Source: Planctomycetota bacterium
GTDB lineage: Bacteria; Planctomycetota; Planctomycetia; Pirellulales; Pirellulaceae
DNA: 64,000 nucleotides
Assembly (NCBI GenBank): GCA_963204915.1
Contig: CAUJHS010000081.1
Location: 124,001 to 188,000, forward strand
Reading direction: 5' to 3'
Shown here piece after piece: positions 44,281 to 56,196 of this stretch (position 1 is the stretch's first letter; the number at the start of each line of letters is the position of its first letter). A program made the position numbers and the translations under genes. The notes beneath the pieces are model-generated. The model saw only the letters and a list, made by a program, of their open reading frames with translations. It was not told where the DNA came from and searched no databases.

Positions 44281-45603
44281 ATGTCCAATCCGCTCTCGCC
44301 ATCGCCGAGTTCCGTGACGAATGCAGCGGACCGGGATGTTCCTCTAGACGCTGCCGTTTACGAGAGTAAGTTTGACCTCTCACTGGCCAGTGCAGCGACC
44401 GACTCAGATGCCCTTTCGCCCGTCTATACAGCGGAGATCTTAGACGACGAAAAGACGGAATCGCCTACCACCGCGTCGGTAACGCCGCCTCGCGCTTGGC
44501 CGGTGCGGCTGTGGTTCGCTACGGCCTCCGCACTTCACTGGATGTTCGGCGTGGTGTGTTTGTTGCTAGGCTTGTCGATCCTGGCGTCTATTCCACTGCT
44601 TCAATTTCTAACGCTGGGTTATCTGCTGGAAGCCAGCGGTCGCGTGGCGCGCTCTGGGCGCGTGCGTGATGGTTTGATCGGCGTGCGCGGGGCGGCCCGC
44701 ATTGGCGGATTTATTCTCGGTGCATGGTTATGGCTTTTGCCGCTGCGCCTGACCGCGGACATGTGGTACGACGCGTGGTTGATCGACCCTCAAAGCCATG
44801 TGACCCAAGGTTGGCGAATTGGCTTCATAGCGCTCTGTGTCGCGATCTTTACCCATATTTGTTGGGCGTGGCTGCGCGGGGGGAAACTGCGCCACTTTGT
44901 TTGGCCGGCGCCGGTACGGTTGCTCAAGAGCCTGCCGCGCGTTGGAGTGCTGCTAGGTGAAAAGGCCGACGAACTTTGGGACTTCGTTGTCGCGATGCGG
45001 GCGCCGTATTTCTTCTGGTTGGGGGTTCGCGGCTTCGCGGGCGCGCTGGTTTGGCTGTTTGTTCCTACGTTGTTACTGATTGCGGCGCTGCGGACGGAAG
45101 ACGCGGGACTCGGCGCTTTAATTGGACTTTTCGGCGGTGCGGTCATGGCGTGCGCGCTGCTCTACCTGCCGTTTCTGCAAACGCACTTCGCCGCAGAGAA
45201 TCGCTTTCGCGCGTTTTTTGAGTGGCGCCGTGTACGCGACATGTTTCGACGCGCGCCTTTGGCGTTCTGGTGTGCGTTGTTGATTACGCTGTTGTTTGCG
45301 ATCCCGCTTTATCTGTTTAAGATCGAAATTTTGCCGCGCGAAGCGCTTTGGCTGCCGGGACTTGTGTTCGTTACGTTCGCCTTGCCCGTAAGACTCTTGA
45401 CCGGCTGGACCGTTGGATTAGCGCGTCGGCGCGAAGCGCCCCGGCACTGGGTGTTCTGCTGGGCGTCGCGCTTGGCCGCCATCCCTGTCGTGTTGTTCTT
45501 CACGCTCATTCTATTTATGACGCAATACATCTCTTGGTATGGCGCCTGGAGCTTATTCGAACAACACGCGTTTCTTATCCCGGCGCCATTCCTTGGCGGG
45601 TAA
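44281..45603 (+). CDS. Polytopic membrane protein, DUF4013-like
   Basis: A 440-residue protein with a hydrophilic N-terminus (about 75 residues, rich in Ser/Thr/Asp) then roughly six to seven hydrophobic helices (VVCLLLGLSILASIPLLQFLTLGYLLEASGR, IALCVAIFTHICWAWL, LVWLFVPTLLLIAAL, LIGLFGGAVMACALLYLPF, FWCALLITLLFAIPLYL, AIPVVLFFTLILFMTQYI). LGYLLEASGRVARSGR and the arrangement resemble DUF4013 membrane proteins. Start ATG 44281 (an upstream in-frame GTG at 44272 is not needed). Substrate or partner unknown. Convergent with the TIGR03009 gene. Confidence 0.7.
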   Translation: MSNPLSPSPSSVTNAADRDVPLDAAVYESKFDLSLASAATDSDALSPVYTAEILDDEKTESPTTASVTPPRAWPVRLWFATASALHWMFGVVCLLLGLSILASIPLLQFLTLGYLLEASGRVARSGRVRDGLIGVRGAARIGGFILGAWLWLLPLRLTADMWYDAWLIDPQSHVTQGWRIGFIALCVAIFTHICWAWLRGGKLRHFVWPAPVRLLKSLPRVGVLLGEKADELWDFVVAMRAPYFFWLGVRGFAGALVWLFVPTLLLIAALRTEDAGLGALIGLFGGAVMACALLYLPFLQTHFAAENRFRAFFEWRRVRDMFRRAPLAFWCALLITLLFAIPLYLFKIEILPREALWLPGLVFVTFALPVRLLTGWTVGLARRREAPRHWVFCWASRLAAIPVVLFFTLILFMTQYISWYGAWSLFEQHAFLIPAPFLGG

Positions 45604-45716
45604 CGCCGGATACAAGATGGAACGCAGAAGACGCGCAAAGAATCTCTGCCCTTGAACAATGAGCAACGCCATCGGAACGGCGCTGCGAAACAGGCGACGC
45701 GGTAGAGACCCTATGG

Positions 45717-46832
45717 CTACCGGGGCGAGCGACTATTCGTTGCGGTGCGCGGCGGGGCCGACTGTCCCGGGCTTTGATCGTAGTTTTGAACTTCTTTCTT
45801 CCAGCCGTTCGGCACGGCCGGCTCATAGAATTCTTTGTGGAAGAGGTTCAACTTCTGCAAGGTTACATTCCAGTTGACGTCGCGGTCTTCGAACATGAAG
45901 GCCGTACGTTTCGGGTTGCGTCGCACATCATACGTTGGGTCGAAGACCTGGATCGCCTTGGGCAGATAGTCTTTCTCGTCAAGAATAATTTCGATTTTCT
46001 GGTAGTTCACCGCATCCGCCTGATTCTTGGGATATGCCTCAAGCCAGTATTCGCCCTTGGCGTCGGTGGGCGTGATGACCCGCATCCAAAACCGTTCTTT
46101 GATTTGCTTGGCGTTAGCGCCAAAGATGAAGGGCAACGGGCTGTTCGCGATCGCTTGTCCGCGCATCTCCGGCGGGAGTTGGTACTGGACTAACTTCTTT
46201 TGCGTGTGGTTGTACTCGAAAACCGAAGCACCGTCGCACACCCAGTGTTCGCCTACCGAGTCGGCGCGCTCTTCATATCGAGGCTGCTGGTCGGCCCCTT
46301 GCGGCGCTGTGTAGTGAAACACTTTTTCGATCTTGAACAGTCCTTTATCGGGCGCCGAGTACATAATCGAGCCAAGACTTTCCGTCTTGGCCGTGAAGGG
46401 ATCTTTGGGACCGAATACCGGGTCGTATTCCCAACGGGTGAATTTGCAGCGAAAGCGCTCGATGCCTTTGCTCTTGAATTCCCAATACTCCAAAACCTGG
46501 TTCAAGTATTGCTCTTGCGGCGGCGTCAGTTGAAAGGGCGCGAGTGGGGCGCGCAGGACATGCGGAGTCGGCTGTCCTTGCGGAGCAACGGCCGGTCCGT
46601 TTTGCGGAAAGTTCTGCCGGGATACGTTCTGCTGTTGTCCCGCGGGCTGCGGGCCATAGGGTTGTCCTGGCGCCTGACGGTTAACCGCCGCTTGTGGCCC
46701 AGACGCCTGATTCGCTGCGTAGGGTTGTCCTGCCGGCGCCGCCGGATTCTGGGCAGCTGCGGCTGCCGCAAATAACAGGCACGCGAAAGCACCTCCTACT
46801 CCTGACCCGACTCGGCAAAACACGACCGTCAT
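45717..46832 (-). CDS. Secreted TIGR03009-family protein
   Basis: A 371-residue exported protein. The signal peptide is about residues 1-30 (FACLLFAAAAAAQ), followed by a Gln/Pro/Gly-rich low-complexity region to about 95. Then comes the conserved domain LTPPQEQYLNQVLEYWEF, FRCKFTRWEYDPVFG, PDKGLFKIEKVF, ERADSVGEHWVCDG and RFWMRVITPTD, matching the planctomycete TIGR03009 family, with an LolA-like outer-membrane lipoprotein-binding feel. Start at 46832 is preferred because AGGA lies 9 bases upstream; ATG 46841 is an alternative. Probably periplasmic; function unknown. Confidence 0.8.
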   Translation of the reverse strand: MTVVFCRVGSGVGGAFACLLFAAAAAAQNPAAPAGQPYAANQASGPQAAVNRQAPGQPYGPQPAGQQQNVSRQNFPQNGPAVAPQGQPTPHVLRAPLAPFQLTPPQEQYLNQVLEYWEFKSKGIERFRCKFTRWEYDPVFGPKDPFTAKTESLGSIMYSAPDKGLFKIEKVFHYTAPQGADQQPRYEERADSVGEHWVCDGASVFEYNHTQKKLVQYQLPPEMRGQAIANSPLPFIFGANAKQIKERFWMRVITPTDAKGEYWLEAYPKNQADAVNYQKIEIILDEKDYLPKAIQVFDPTYDVRRNPKRTAFMFEDRDVNWNVTLQKLNLFHKEFYEPAVPNGWKKEVQNYDQSPGQSAPPRTATNSRSPR

Positions 46833-46903
46833 GGATTCCATTCCTGACCTGGGTTGAACGATTCCAACGGGGGCGGGATTCTAACAAGAACTGCGCCGCT
46901 CAC

Positions 46904-47500
46904 CTAGACCGATTGGTTTAACCACCCGAGGAACCTTTCGTGCTGATCAAACGAGTGTAGAACGAGGTCGGCCATCGAGGCCAATTCAGCACGCAACTTC
47001 TCGCGCCGATGCACGATCAGCACGTTCCGCGCGCCGGCGCGGCGGCCCGTCTCCATATCAAAGTGCGAATCGCCGATCATCGCGGACTGTTGGGCAGCGA
47101 CACCCCAATGCGCGCAAATTCGCCAAATTGACTGAGGGTCTGGCTTAATTGGCCCTTCGTCGCGCGTGACCAGCACATCGAACGTGAAGGGAATATGTTG
47201 AAGCATCGCCTCGGCTACGGCGCGGCTGTTCCGCGTGAGTACCGCTTGTCGCACCCCGTGTTCCGCGAGGCTGTTAATGAATTCGATGACGCCCGGATAC
47301 GGCGACGCGCGTTCGGCTCCTTCCAGTTCATGTCGTTCAACAATGCTCCAACAACGCTGCGCCTCTTCCGCGGGCATGTGAGCGAGGGTTTCCAAAATGG
47401 GGGCGCCGTGCGGCAAGCCCATTTCAAACCGCATCTGGTCAAAGTCCAGAGCTGAGTCGATGAGCGTCCCATCGAGGTCGTATACCAAATGCCGTATCAT
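46904..47500 (-). CDS. HAD-superfamily phosphatase
   Basis: A 198-residue cytoplasmic hydrolase. Motif I is YDLDGTLID (D at 8 and 10), motif II is VLTRNS, the lysine is in GPIKPDPQSI and motif IV is MIGDSHFDMETGRRAGA. The helical cap is short (type C1). It resembles phosphoglycolate phosphatase and pyrophosphatase-type HADs. The start at 47500 follows GGGGG and gives MIRHLVYDLDGT; the longer frame to 47557 overlaps the neighbouring divergent region. Start codons of this gene and the dehydrogenase gene are 105 bases apart. Confidence 0.85.
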   Translation of the reverse strand: MIRHLVYDLDGTLIDSALDFDQMRFEMGLPHGAPILETLAHMPAEEAQRCWSIVERHELEGAERASPYPGVIEFINSLAEHGVRQAVLTRNSRAVAEAMLQHIPFTFDVLVTRDEGPIKPDPQSIWRICAHWGVAAQQSAMIGDSHFDMETGRRAGARNVLIVHRREKLRAELASMADLVLHSFDQHERFLGWLNQSV

Positions 47501-47604
47501 ATACCCCCAAAGCATGATCGCGCTGCGCCCGCGCTGAACGTGTGCCGTTTGTCGCATCCAGACACCCAGAACCGAAACCCTACGTTGGACTTTCCTGGAT
47601 TTCT

Positions 47605-48609
47605 ATGCAAGTCGCCGTCTTCAGCGCCAAAAGTTATGATCGCGAATTTCTTGGCGCTGCTGCGAAGGCCGCCCGTCATGACCTCACTTTTTTCGAACCG
47701 CGGTTGGCCATCGAGACGGTGCGCTTGGCGGAAGGTTTTGCAGCGGTGTGCGCTTTCGTGAACGATTACTTAAACGCCGAGGTGTTGGAGCGATTCGCTG
47801 AGGGGGGAACCAAACTCCTCGCGATGCGGTGCGCCGGCTTCAACAACTTGGACCTGGAAGCCGCCGCGCGGTTGGGTCTCAAGGTAACACGTGTGCCCGC
47901 ATACTCACCTCACGCCGTCGCGGAACACGCCGTTGGATTGATTCTCGCGCTCAATCGGAAAATTCACAAGGCGTACAATCGAGTTCGCGAAGGGAACTTC
48001 GCGCTCGAAGCGCTGTTGGGCTTCGACCTCAACGGTCGAACGGTGGGAGTCGTGGGCACAGGCAAAATTGGCCAAGTTGTGGCGCGAATCTTACAGGGAT
48101 TTGGCTGCCGCGTATTACTTTATGACGTGTACGAAAACCCGGCGTGTCGGAGTTTGGGGGAGTACCGATCTCTGGAGGCGTTGTTGACCGAGGCGGATAT
48201 CATTTCGCTCCACGTGCCGCTCACACCGCAAACGCATCATCTAATAAACGCCGCCGCCATCGCGCGCATGAAATCCGGCGTTATGCTAATTAACACCAGT
48301 CGCGGCGCGTTGATCGACACCCGTGCGGTCATTCATGCGTTGAAGGAGCAAAAGATTGGCTATCTTGGACTTGATGTGTACGAAGAAGAAGCGGACCTGT
48401 TTTTCGAAGATCTTTCAGGGAAGGTCATTCGCGATGACGTTTTCTCGCGCTTGTTGACGTTTCCCAATGTGATCATTACCGGCCATCAAGCGTTCTTCAC
48501 GCGTGATGCGCTGTCCCAAATCGCGCACGTGACCATGGAGAGCGTGACCGCCTTCGAGCAAGGACAACCGTTGACGTATGAAGTCACCGTCGAGCGCGTG
48601 CGCAAGTGA
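47605..48609 (+). CDS. ldhA: 2-Hydroxyacid dehydrogenase, D-lactate dehydrogenase-like
   Basis: A 334-residue NAD-dependent D-2-hydroxyacid dehydrogenase. The nucleotide-binding motif is VGVVGTGKIGQVVARILQGFGC (about 150-170), catalytic Arg is in NTSRGALID, Glu in LGLDVYEEEADLFFED, and His in ITGHQAFFTRDA. The N-terminus MQVAVFSAKSYDREFL and the FFED segment fit bacterial fermentative D-lactate dehydrogenase (LdhA-like). Converts pyruvate to D-lactate, or reverse. Start ATG 47605; the frame upstream to 47542 is unlikely. Gene symbol is tentative. Confidence 0.85.
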   Translation: MQVAVFSAKSYDREFLGAAAKAARHDLTFFEPRLAIETVRLAEGFAAVCAFVNDYLNAEVLERFAEGGTKLLAMRCAGFNNLDLEAAARLGLKVTRVPAYSPHAVAEHAVGLILALNRKIHKAYNRVREGNFALEALLGFDLNGRTVGVVGTGKIGQVVARILQGFGCRVLLYDVYENPACRSLGEYRSLEALLTEADIISLHVPLTPQTHHLINAAAIARMKSGVMLINTSRGALIDTRAVIHALKEQKIGYLGLDVYEEEADLFFEDLSGKVIRDDVFSRLLTFPNVIITGHQAFFTRDALSQIAHVTMESVTAFEQGQPLTYEVTVERVRK

Positions 48610-48669
48610 AAACGGGCGTTCGCCCAGGGGTGGGCGTCGGGCGAAGCAATCGTCCAACGCCTAAGTTGA

Positions 48670-48933
48670 TTATCCGCCGCCGAAGGCGGGCAGAAAATGA
48701 ACTTCACTATGCGGTCCGACTTTCGCGCGCAATCCTTGCGTACTCATCGTGCTGTCGATTGACACTTGCAGACCGGGCGACAACTGATCGCCCATGCAAA
48801 GCCGGGCTTGCAGGCCGGGATAACGATTTTCTAGCGCTGCGATGACCTCACGCACGGTGCCGCCCTCCGCCTCGACTTGAGTGACGCCGCCGGTCAAATC
48901 ACGTAGTTGGGCAGGAATAAAGACGTTGGGCAT
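48670..48933 (-). CDS. MoaD/ThiS-family ubiquitin-like sulfur carrier protein
   Basis: An 87-residue beta-grasp protein beginning MPNVFIPAQLRDLTGG and ending FLPAFGGG. The C-terminal Gly-Gly (here three Gly) is the site that becomes adenylated and thiocarboxylated in MoaD and ThiS. VREVIAALENRYPG and SEVHFLPAFGG are typical of the family. It may serve molybdopterin synthesis or another sulfur transfer; no activating enzyme or partner is nearby, so its pathway is not evident. It follows the TIM-barrel gene by 108 bases. Start ATG 48933; the in-frame extension to 49026 lacks similarity. Confidence 0.82.
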   Translation of the reverse strand: MPNVFIPAQLRDLTGGVTQVEAEGGTVREVIAALENRYPGLQARLCMGDQLSPGLQVSIDSTMSTQGLRAKVGPHSEVHFLPAFGGG

Positions 48934-49041
48934 GACGAAGTAAGAAGTTGATGATCCGTCGCTTAACGCACGGCGGGAGGCTGCTTCTCTCCACTGCCAA
49001 CCTTCACATTCTTCTGCGTGCCGCACACGATCGCGAGGCGG

Positions 49042-49872
49042 TTACGATTCGGCGTTCATTTCGGCCTGGCCAAGCGCTTTTCGCAGGGCCGTAATGCCAA
49101 TCTCTCCAAATTGCCGCGGCGGAATGCGCCAAATCTGCGGGTTCATTAGTTCGAGCGAAACGCAGCGGTCATAGCCGATATCGCGCAGGCGGCCGACAAT
49201 GGGTTCGAGCGGAATCCCTCCATCTCCCGGCAAGATGCGATCGCTGTCCGAGGCGAACTCGCGGGGCACGTCGTTGAGGTCGCACAACTGAACGTGAAAT
49301 AGATTTTCGCGAGTCAATAAACCGAGATCTTCCGGTTTGCTTGGGCCGACGTAGTAGTGAAACACATCGAGACAAATACCCAACCAAGGGCTGCCCGTTT
49401 CCTCAACCAACGCCGCCGCAGTTTGCAAATTGTTCCCAATGGCCGACCGGGCTTGGGGCTCCAACGCGATGCGCACGCCGTAACGCTCGCCCTCTTGCGC
49501 CGCATGACCAAGGGACGCGCGCACCCGCTCAAAGTCTTGTTGGTTCAATGGCGGTGGTACGTCGCACGCCACTACCAGCGTGCCGATTCCGCTTTGCCGA
49601 CATAAATCTAAGCGGCGCGCGAATAGGTCCCACGCCTCACGGCGCGCGGCGCCTTGCGACGCAAGCAACCCACCTTGGAACGCCGCCACGGGCGCCGCCA
49701 TGTTGAATTCGGCCAAAAGCGATTTGGCGGCGCCGATCGAAGCCGACTCAACGAAGGCTTCGAGCTTAGTCAGCCAGATTTCCACGGCGCTGCAGTGACC
49801 TGCTGCATAGTCCTCAATGTCCTTGCCAAAGGGGGACTCTAACGAACAGATTTGTGCAAGAGCGGGCTGCAT
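49042..49872 (-). CDS. Sugar phosphate isomerase/epimerase (AP-endonuclease-2 family)
   Basis: A 276-residue TIM-barrel protein (ATG 49872). Features: LAQICSLESPFGKDIEDYAAGHCSAVEIWLTKL, GIGTLVVACDVPPP, GVRIALEPQARSAIGNNLQTA with the metal-binding Glu, WLGICLDVFHYYVGPSK, HVQLCDLNDVPRE and VSLELMNPQIWR. The arrangement matches the hexulose-phosphate/hydroxypyruvate isomerase-like family. A TTG at 49896 overlapping the glyS stop (TTGA) is a possible alternative start that would add eight residues. Probably co-transcribed with glyS and the MoaD-like gene. Substrate unknown. Confidence 0.8.
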   Translation of the reverse strand: MQPALAQICSLESPFGKDIEDYAAGHCSAVEIWLTKLEAFVESASIGAAKSLLAEFNMAAPVAAFQGGLLASQGAARREAWDLFARRLDLCRQSGIGTLVVACDVPPPLNQQDFERVRASLGHAAQEGERYGVRIALEPQARSAIGNNLQTAAALVEETGSPWLGICLDVFHYYVGPSKPEDLGLLTRENLFHVQLCDLNDVPREFASDSDRILPGDGGIPLEPIVGRLRDIGYDRCVSLELMNPQIWRIPPRQFGEIGITALRKALGQAEMNAES

Positions 49873-49892
49873 TCGGGATAATTTCGCGGCGT

Positions 49893-51581
49893 TCAACTGA
49901 GACGGCGTTCAAGTTCGTTGAGGCAGTCATCAAGCTTTAGACGATGCTGTTCCAGCGAATCTCGCTCGCGGAGCGTCACGGTGTTGTCTTGCAGTGTTTG
50001 GCCATCCACCGTAATACAAAACGGGGTGCCGGCTTCGTCCTGCCTGCGGTAACGCCGGCCGATGGCGCCTTTGTCGTCATAAAACACGTTGTGGCGTTTC
50101 TTCAAACTGCGGTAAAGGTCCTTGGCCACATCCGGCATGCGGTCTCGGTTTACTAAGGGGAAGACCGCGCACTTGACCGGGGCTAACCGCGGATGAAGTC
50201 GCATGACCACGCGCGACTGCATTTTGCCGTTTTCGTCGGGCGCTTCGTCCTCGTTGTAGGCCTCACATAAGAATGCGAGCGTAGCGCGGTCGGCGCCTGC
50301 TGAAGGCTCGACGACATGCGGCACATACTGATACGGCAAGTTGGGGTTCGCTTCATTCTGCCGCTGTGCAACGTATTCCTTGAACGACTTGACCCCGAGT
50401 TTCTCCTTGTCGCGCTCAAAGGCGTCGGCGTCAAAGTAGGTCAAATCCTTGCCGCTCCCGCGCCAGCGTGGCTTGCCGTTTTCATCCAGTTCAAGCTGCA
50501 ACGGGCGCGTACTGGGGTCCAGCTTTCCTTCCATGTGGCTTCGAAGGTCAAAGTCGCCGCGATGTGCGATGCCTTCCAATTCTCCGAACTCGCCTTCCGC
50601 CAGAAACGGAAAAGCGTATTCAATGTCCGCCGTGCCCGTCGAATAGTGGCTTAGTTCGTCCGTTGCGTGATCTCGCAACTGGAGGCGTTCGCTGGCCAAT
50701 CCCAAGTCCAAGTACCAACGAAAGCGCCGATCTCGCCAATATTGGTACCATTGGCGAGACGACTCCGGCGCGCAAAAGAACTCGATTTCCATTTGTTCGA
50801 ATTCGCGCGAGCGGAAGGTGAAGTTCCGCGGCGTGATTTCATTGCGAAAGCTCTTGCCAATTTGCGCGACCCCAAAAGGAAGCTTGACGCGCGAACTGTC
50901 CAAGACGTTCTTAAAGTTCACGAAGATTCCTTGGGCCGTTTCGGGGCGCAAATAGGCTTCGTCATCCTTGCCGCCGAGCGCGCCGACGGTGGTTTTGAAC
51001 ATCAAGTTGAATTCGCGCGGTTCAGTTAACGTGCCTAGCGATTTCGCATCGGGGCTTAGTACGAGGTTCAAGTCCGACACGGTGGGAAGCGGCACAACAG
51101 CCCCGTCCCATTTCAATTGTTCCGTGTCTTTGGCTCGCAAATTGAAAAACTTGAGAGCGCGTTGGGCGATGTCCTGCTCAGCGCCTTCTTCGCGCTCGGT
51201 GGCGATAAAGGCGCGCTTGTCGCGGAATGTCACCCAGCGGCCGCGGACCTGATCGTAGCGGAAGCGGCGTCGCGTTTCGCGACAATCGACCATGTAATCA
51301 TGGAACAGATCATAGTGGCCCGAGCACTTCCAAACTTGCGGATGCATGATGATCGTGCAGTCGAGCCCGACCATTTGAAACGGTTCGGGGGCGCCCTGCG
51401 GCGCACTCAGCTCGTCATGCGTCAGAACCATGTCGCGCCACCAGGCTTCGCGCACATTGCGTTTCAATTCAACGCCCAGCGGGCCGTAATCCCAGAAGCC
51501 GTTCAGGCCGCCATAAATCTCGCTCGACTGAAACAAGAAGCCGCGCCGTTTGCACAACGACACGAGTTTATCCATATCCAT
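49893..51581 (-). CDS. glyS: Glycyl-tRNA synthetase (homodimeric class II type)
   Basis: Charges tRNA-Gly in the cytoplasm. The 562-residue protein is the single-chain alpha-2 type: KLVSLCKRRGFLFQSSEIYGGLNGFWDYGPLGVELKRN at the N-terminus, class II motif 2 (IGKSFRNEITPRNFTFRSREFEQMEIEFF) and motif 3 region (VEPSAGADRATLAFL), then the anticodon-binding domain (RLHPRLAPVKCAVFPL, YDDKGAIGRRYRRQDEAGTPFCITVD). Length and domain order are normal. Start ATG 51581 (MDMDK); ATG 51575 is also possible. A GCGTCT-CTA-AGACGC hairpin lies 32 bases upstream. Confidence 0.95.
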   Translation of the reverse strand: MDMDKLVSLCKRRGFLFQSSEIYGGLNGFWDYGPLGVELKRNVREAWWRDMVLTHDELSAPQGAPEPFQMVGLDCTIIMHPQVWKCSGHYDLFHDYMVDCRETRRRFRYDQVRGRWVTFRDKRAFIATEREEGAEQDIAQRALKFFNLRAKDTEQLKWDGAVVPLPTVSDLNLVLSPDAKSLGTLTEPREFNLMFKTTVGALGGKDDEAYLRPETAQGIFVNFKNVLDSSRVKLPFGVAQIGKSFRNEITPRNFTFRSREFEQMEIEFFCAPESSRQWYQYWRDRRFRWYLDLGLASERLQLRDHATDELSHYSTGTADIEYAFPFLAEGEFGELEGIAHRGDFDLRSHMEGKLDPSTRPLQLELDENGKPRWRGSGKDLTYFDADAFERDKEKLGVKSFKEYVAQRQNEANPNLPYQYVPHVVEPSAGADRATLAFLCEAYNEDEAPDENGKMQSRVVMRLHPRLAPVKCAVFPLVNRDRMPDVAKDLYRSLKKRHNVFYDDKGAIGRRYRRQDEAGTPFCITVDGQTLQDNTVTLRERDSLEQHRLKLDDCLNELERRLS

Positions 51582-51755
51582 GAGGGCAAATCCGAGAGGG
51601 TGAGAAGGCTCCGCGTCTCTAAGACGCTCAATGTAATCGGAATGTTCGCGGCGCCCAACGGGGGAGCCGACCCCGCACCGCCGCGTAAATCGTCAGGACA
51701 GGACGGCATTCCGTCAACCTGGGGCGGCGGCGGAAGTTGGGTAGGCGCCGCGAGG

Positions 51756-54272
<2,517 letters not shown>

Positions 54273-54315
54273 TCCAAGGCCGCTTCTTAAGAGGAATGGG
54301 TTGGTCAGGTCGCCG

Positions 54316-56196
54316 TCAGATTGGCTTGCCCTTCCAGCGAACAAAGGCCTCCATGGCGAAGTACTCAGGAAGGCCAATCTGATTATAACGGTCAGCTGTG
54401 CCCTTATTGCGGTCTTCGGCGCGCTCCCAGAACTCGCGCGGGTCGGACCCGGGGAACAACGCTTCGTCTTTCTGGCTTTCGTGCATGAAGATCGCCATGC
54501 GTTTGAGCTGCAAATCGCCAGGACTTAACGGCACGGCGATCTCGATTTCATGCAATTCGTACTCCTGCCATGCGCCTCGATAGAGCAATACCTCGGGAAC
54601 GGACGCTCCGTCACGCTCCAGCGCCCACAAGGTTTGGAAGATCGCCTCGGCGCATACCCGGTGCGTGCCGTGCGGATCCGACAGGTCGCCCGCCACGTAG
54701 ATTTGCTGCGGCTTGACGCGCTCGATTAATTCGCGAATGATCGCAACATCTTCTTCTCCCACCGGCTTTTTGGCGACCGTGCCGGTGCGATAAAACGGCA
54801 AGTCGAGAAAATGGAGATGCTCTTCACGGCAGCCCACCTTCATGGCGCCCGCCTTGGCTTCGCTCCAGCGGATCAAACCCTTGATGGTGCGAACTTGCTC
54901 CACGTCGGGCTTGCCCGGCTGTTTGTTCGTCAGGCCTTCGTTCACAAGGCGTTCCACTTCGCGCGACTTTTCCTCGTCAATGCCGAACAAGCGATTGTAT
55001 TCCGTCGCCAGGTCGGCGATACGCCGCGCGTCGTGGTCAAACACCGCAATATTGCCGCTGGTCATGTAAGCGACATGCGCCTCATGCCCATCTTGCACGA
55101 GCCGGATTAAGGTGCCGCCCATGCTGATGACGTCGTCGTCAGGATGAGGGCTGAAACAGATGATGCGTTTCGGTTCGCGTCCGGCCGGGTGATATTCGAT
55201 GGTGTCGAGCATCCACTGAAAAACGTCATGGGCGACCTTTTGCGCTGGGCCGCGACGCCGCAACAACTGGTGTAAGCTGTGATTGCGAAAATCGTCGTCA
55301 TCAAGCTTGAGCAGCGCTTTGCCGGTTTGCTCACAAAGCCAAATGACGGCGCGTTTAATTAGCGCGTCGTCCCAGGCGACTGTGCCCGTTAGCCACGGCG
55401 TGGCCCATCCGGAAAGTTCGCTAGCGGCGGCGCTATCGAGTAAGACGACCACGTCCGGATGGCGCTGCAACATGCTGGCCGGAACGCGATCGGTGGCGGG
55501 GCGCTCGACCGTCTCGCGTACGATTTTTGCTTTGTGCTCTCCCAGCGCCATCAACAGCACCTTGCGGGCCTCGAAAATGGTGGCCAGCCCCATGGTGATG
55601 GCTTGTGTGGGAACGTTCTCTTCGCCAAAAAAATCGCTGGCGGCGTCACGTCGCGTCAGCGGATCGAGGGTCGCCAACCGCGTTCGGCTATTCGGCGACG
55701 AAAACGGTTCGTTAAACCCGACGTGTCCATTCCGGCCGATGCCCAAGAGCAGCACATCCAGGCCGCCTGCCTCACGAATCATCTCTTCATAACGGCGGCA
55801 ATGCTCGGCGACTTTCTCGGGCGGAACCGTTCCGTCGGGAATGTGGATATTCTGGGCTGGTATATTGACGTGCGAGAAGAAATGCTCGCGCATCCAACGG
55901 TGATAGCTTTGCGCCTGAGTGGGCTCAATCCCGTAATACTCGTCCAGGTTGAACGTTATCACACGCGACAGGTCCAGCCCGTCTTCCTGATGCATGCGAA
56001 TCAATTCGCGGTACACCCCTACCGGCGTTGAGCCTGTCGGCAGTCCCAGAACCGCGTTGCGCCCCAACGCGTTGCGTTCGCGAATGATACTGGCGAGCAA
56101 CGTAGCAACGTGTCGAGCGATCTCGGCGGGCGTATCAAAAACGTAACAGGGGGGGTGAGTCTCCGGCACAAGCCGGGCGCTGGTACGGGAGGCCAT
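54316..56196 (-). CDS. Glucosamine-6-phosphate deaminase fused to PIG-L-type deacetylase
   Basis: A 626-residue bifunctional-looking protein. Residues about 15-290 are NagB: GLPTGSTPVGVYREL, NLDEYYG (D85), GIGRNGHVGFNEP and VERPATDRVPAS. Residues about 343-620 are a PIG-L/LmbE zinc deacetylase domain: CFSPHPDDDVISMGGT with H351, D353 and D354, and a later His in SDPHGTHRVCAEA. NagB converts glucosamine-6-phosphate to fructose-6-phosphate; the PIG-L part would remove an N-acetyl group. Together they could process N-acetylglucosamine-type substrates. Such fusions are known in other bacteria. Start ATG 56196. Cytoplasmic, upstream of the hybrid kinase. Confidence 0.88.
   Translation of the reverse strand: MASRTSARLVPETHPPCYVFDTPAEIARHVATLLASIIRERNALGRNAVLGLPTGSTPVGVYRELIRMHQEDGLDLSRVITFNLDEYYGIEPTQAQSYHRWMREHFFSHVNIPAQNIHIPDGTVPPEKVAEHCRRYEEMIREAGGLDVLLLGIGRNGHVGFNEPFSSPNSRTRLATLDPLTRRDAASDFFGEENVPTQAITMGLATIFEARKVLLMALGEHKAKIVRETVERPATDRVPASMLQRHPDVVVLLDSAAASELSGWATPWLTGTVAWDDALIKRAVIWLCEQTGKALLKLDDDDFRNHSLHQLLRRRGPAQKVAHDVFQWMLDTIEYHPAGREPKRIICFSPHPDDDVISMGGTLIRLVQDGHEAHVAYMTSGNIAVFDHDARRIADLATEYNRLFGIDEEKSREVERLVNEGLTNKQPGKPDVEQVRTIKGLIRWSEAKAGAMKVGCREEHLHFLDLPFYRTGTVAKKPVGEEDVAIIRELIERVKPQQIYVAGDLSDPHGTHRVCAEAIFQTLWALERDGASVPEVLLYRGAWQEYELHEIEIAVPLSPGDLQLKRMAIFMHESQKDEALFPGSDPREFWERAEDRNKGTADRYNQIGLPEYFAMEAFVRWKGKPI

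Noticed and set aside
51582..51755. Possible T-box or other riboswitch upstream of glyS
   Set aside because: Only a short GCGTCT/AGACGC hairpin is visible; no T-box consensus or terminator/antiterminator pair was found.
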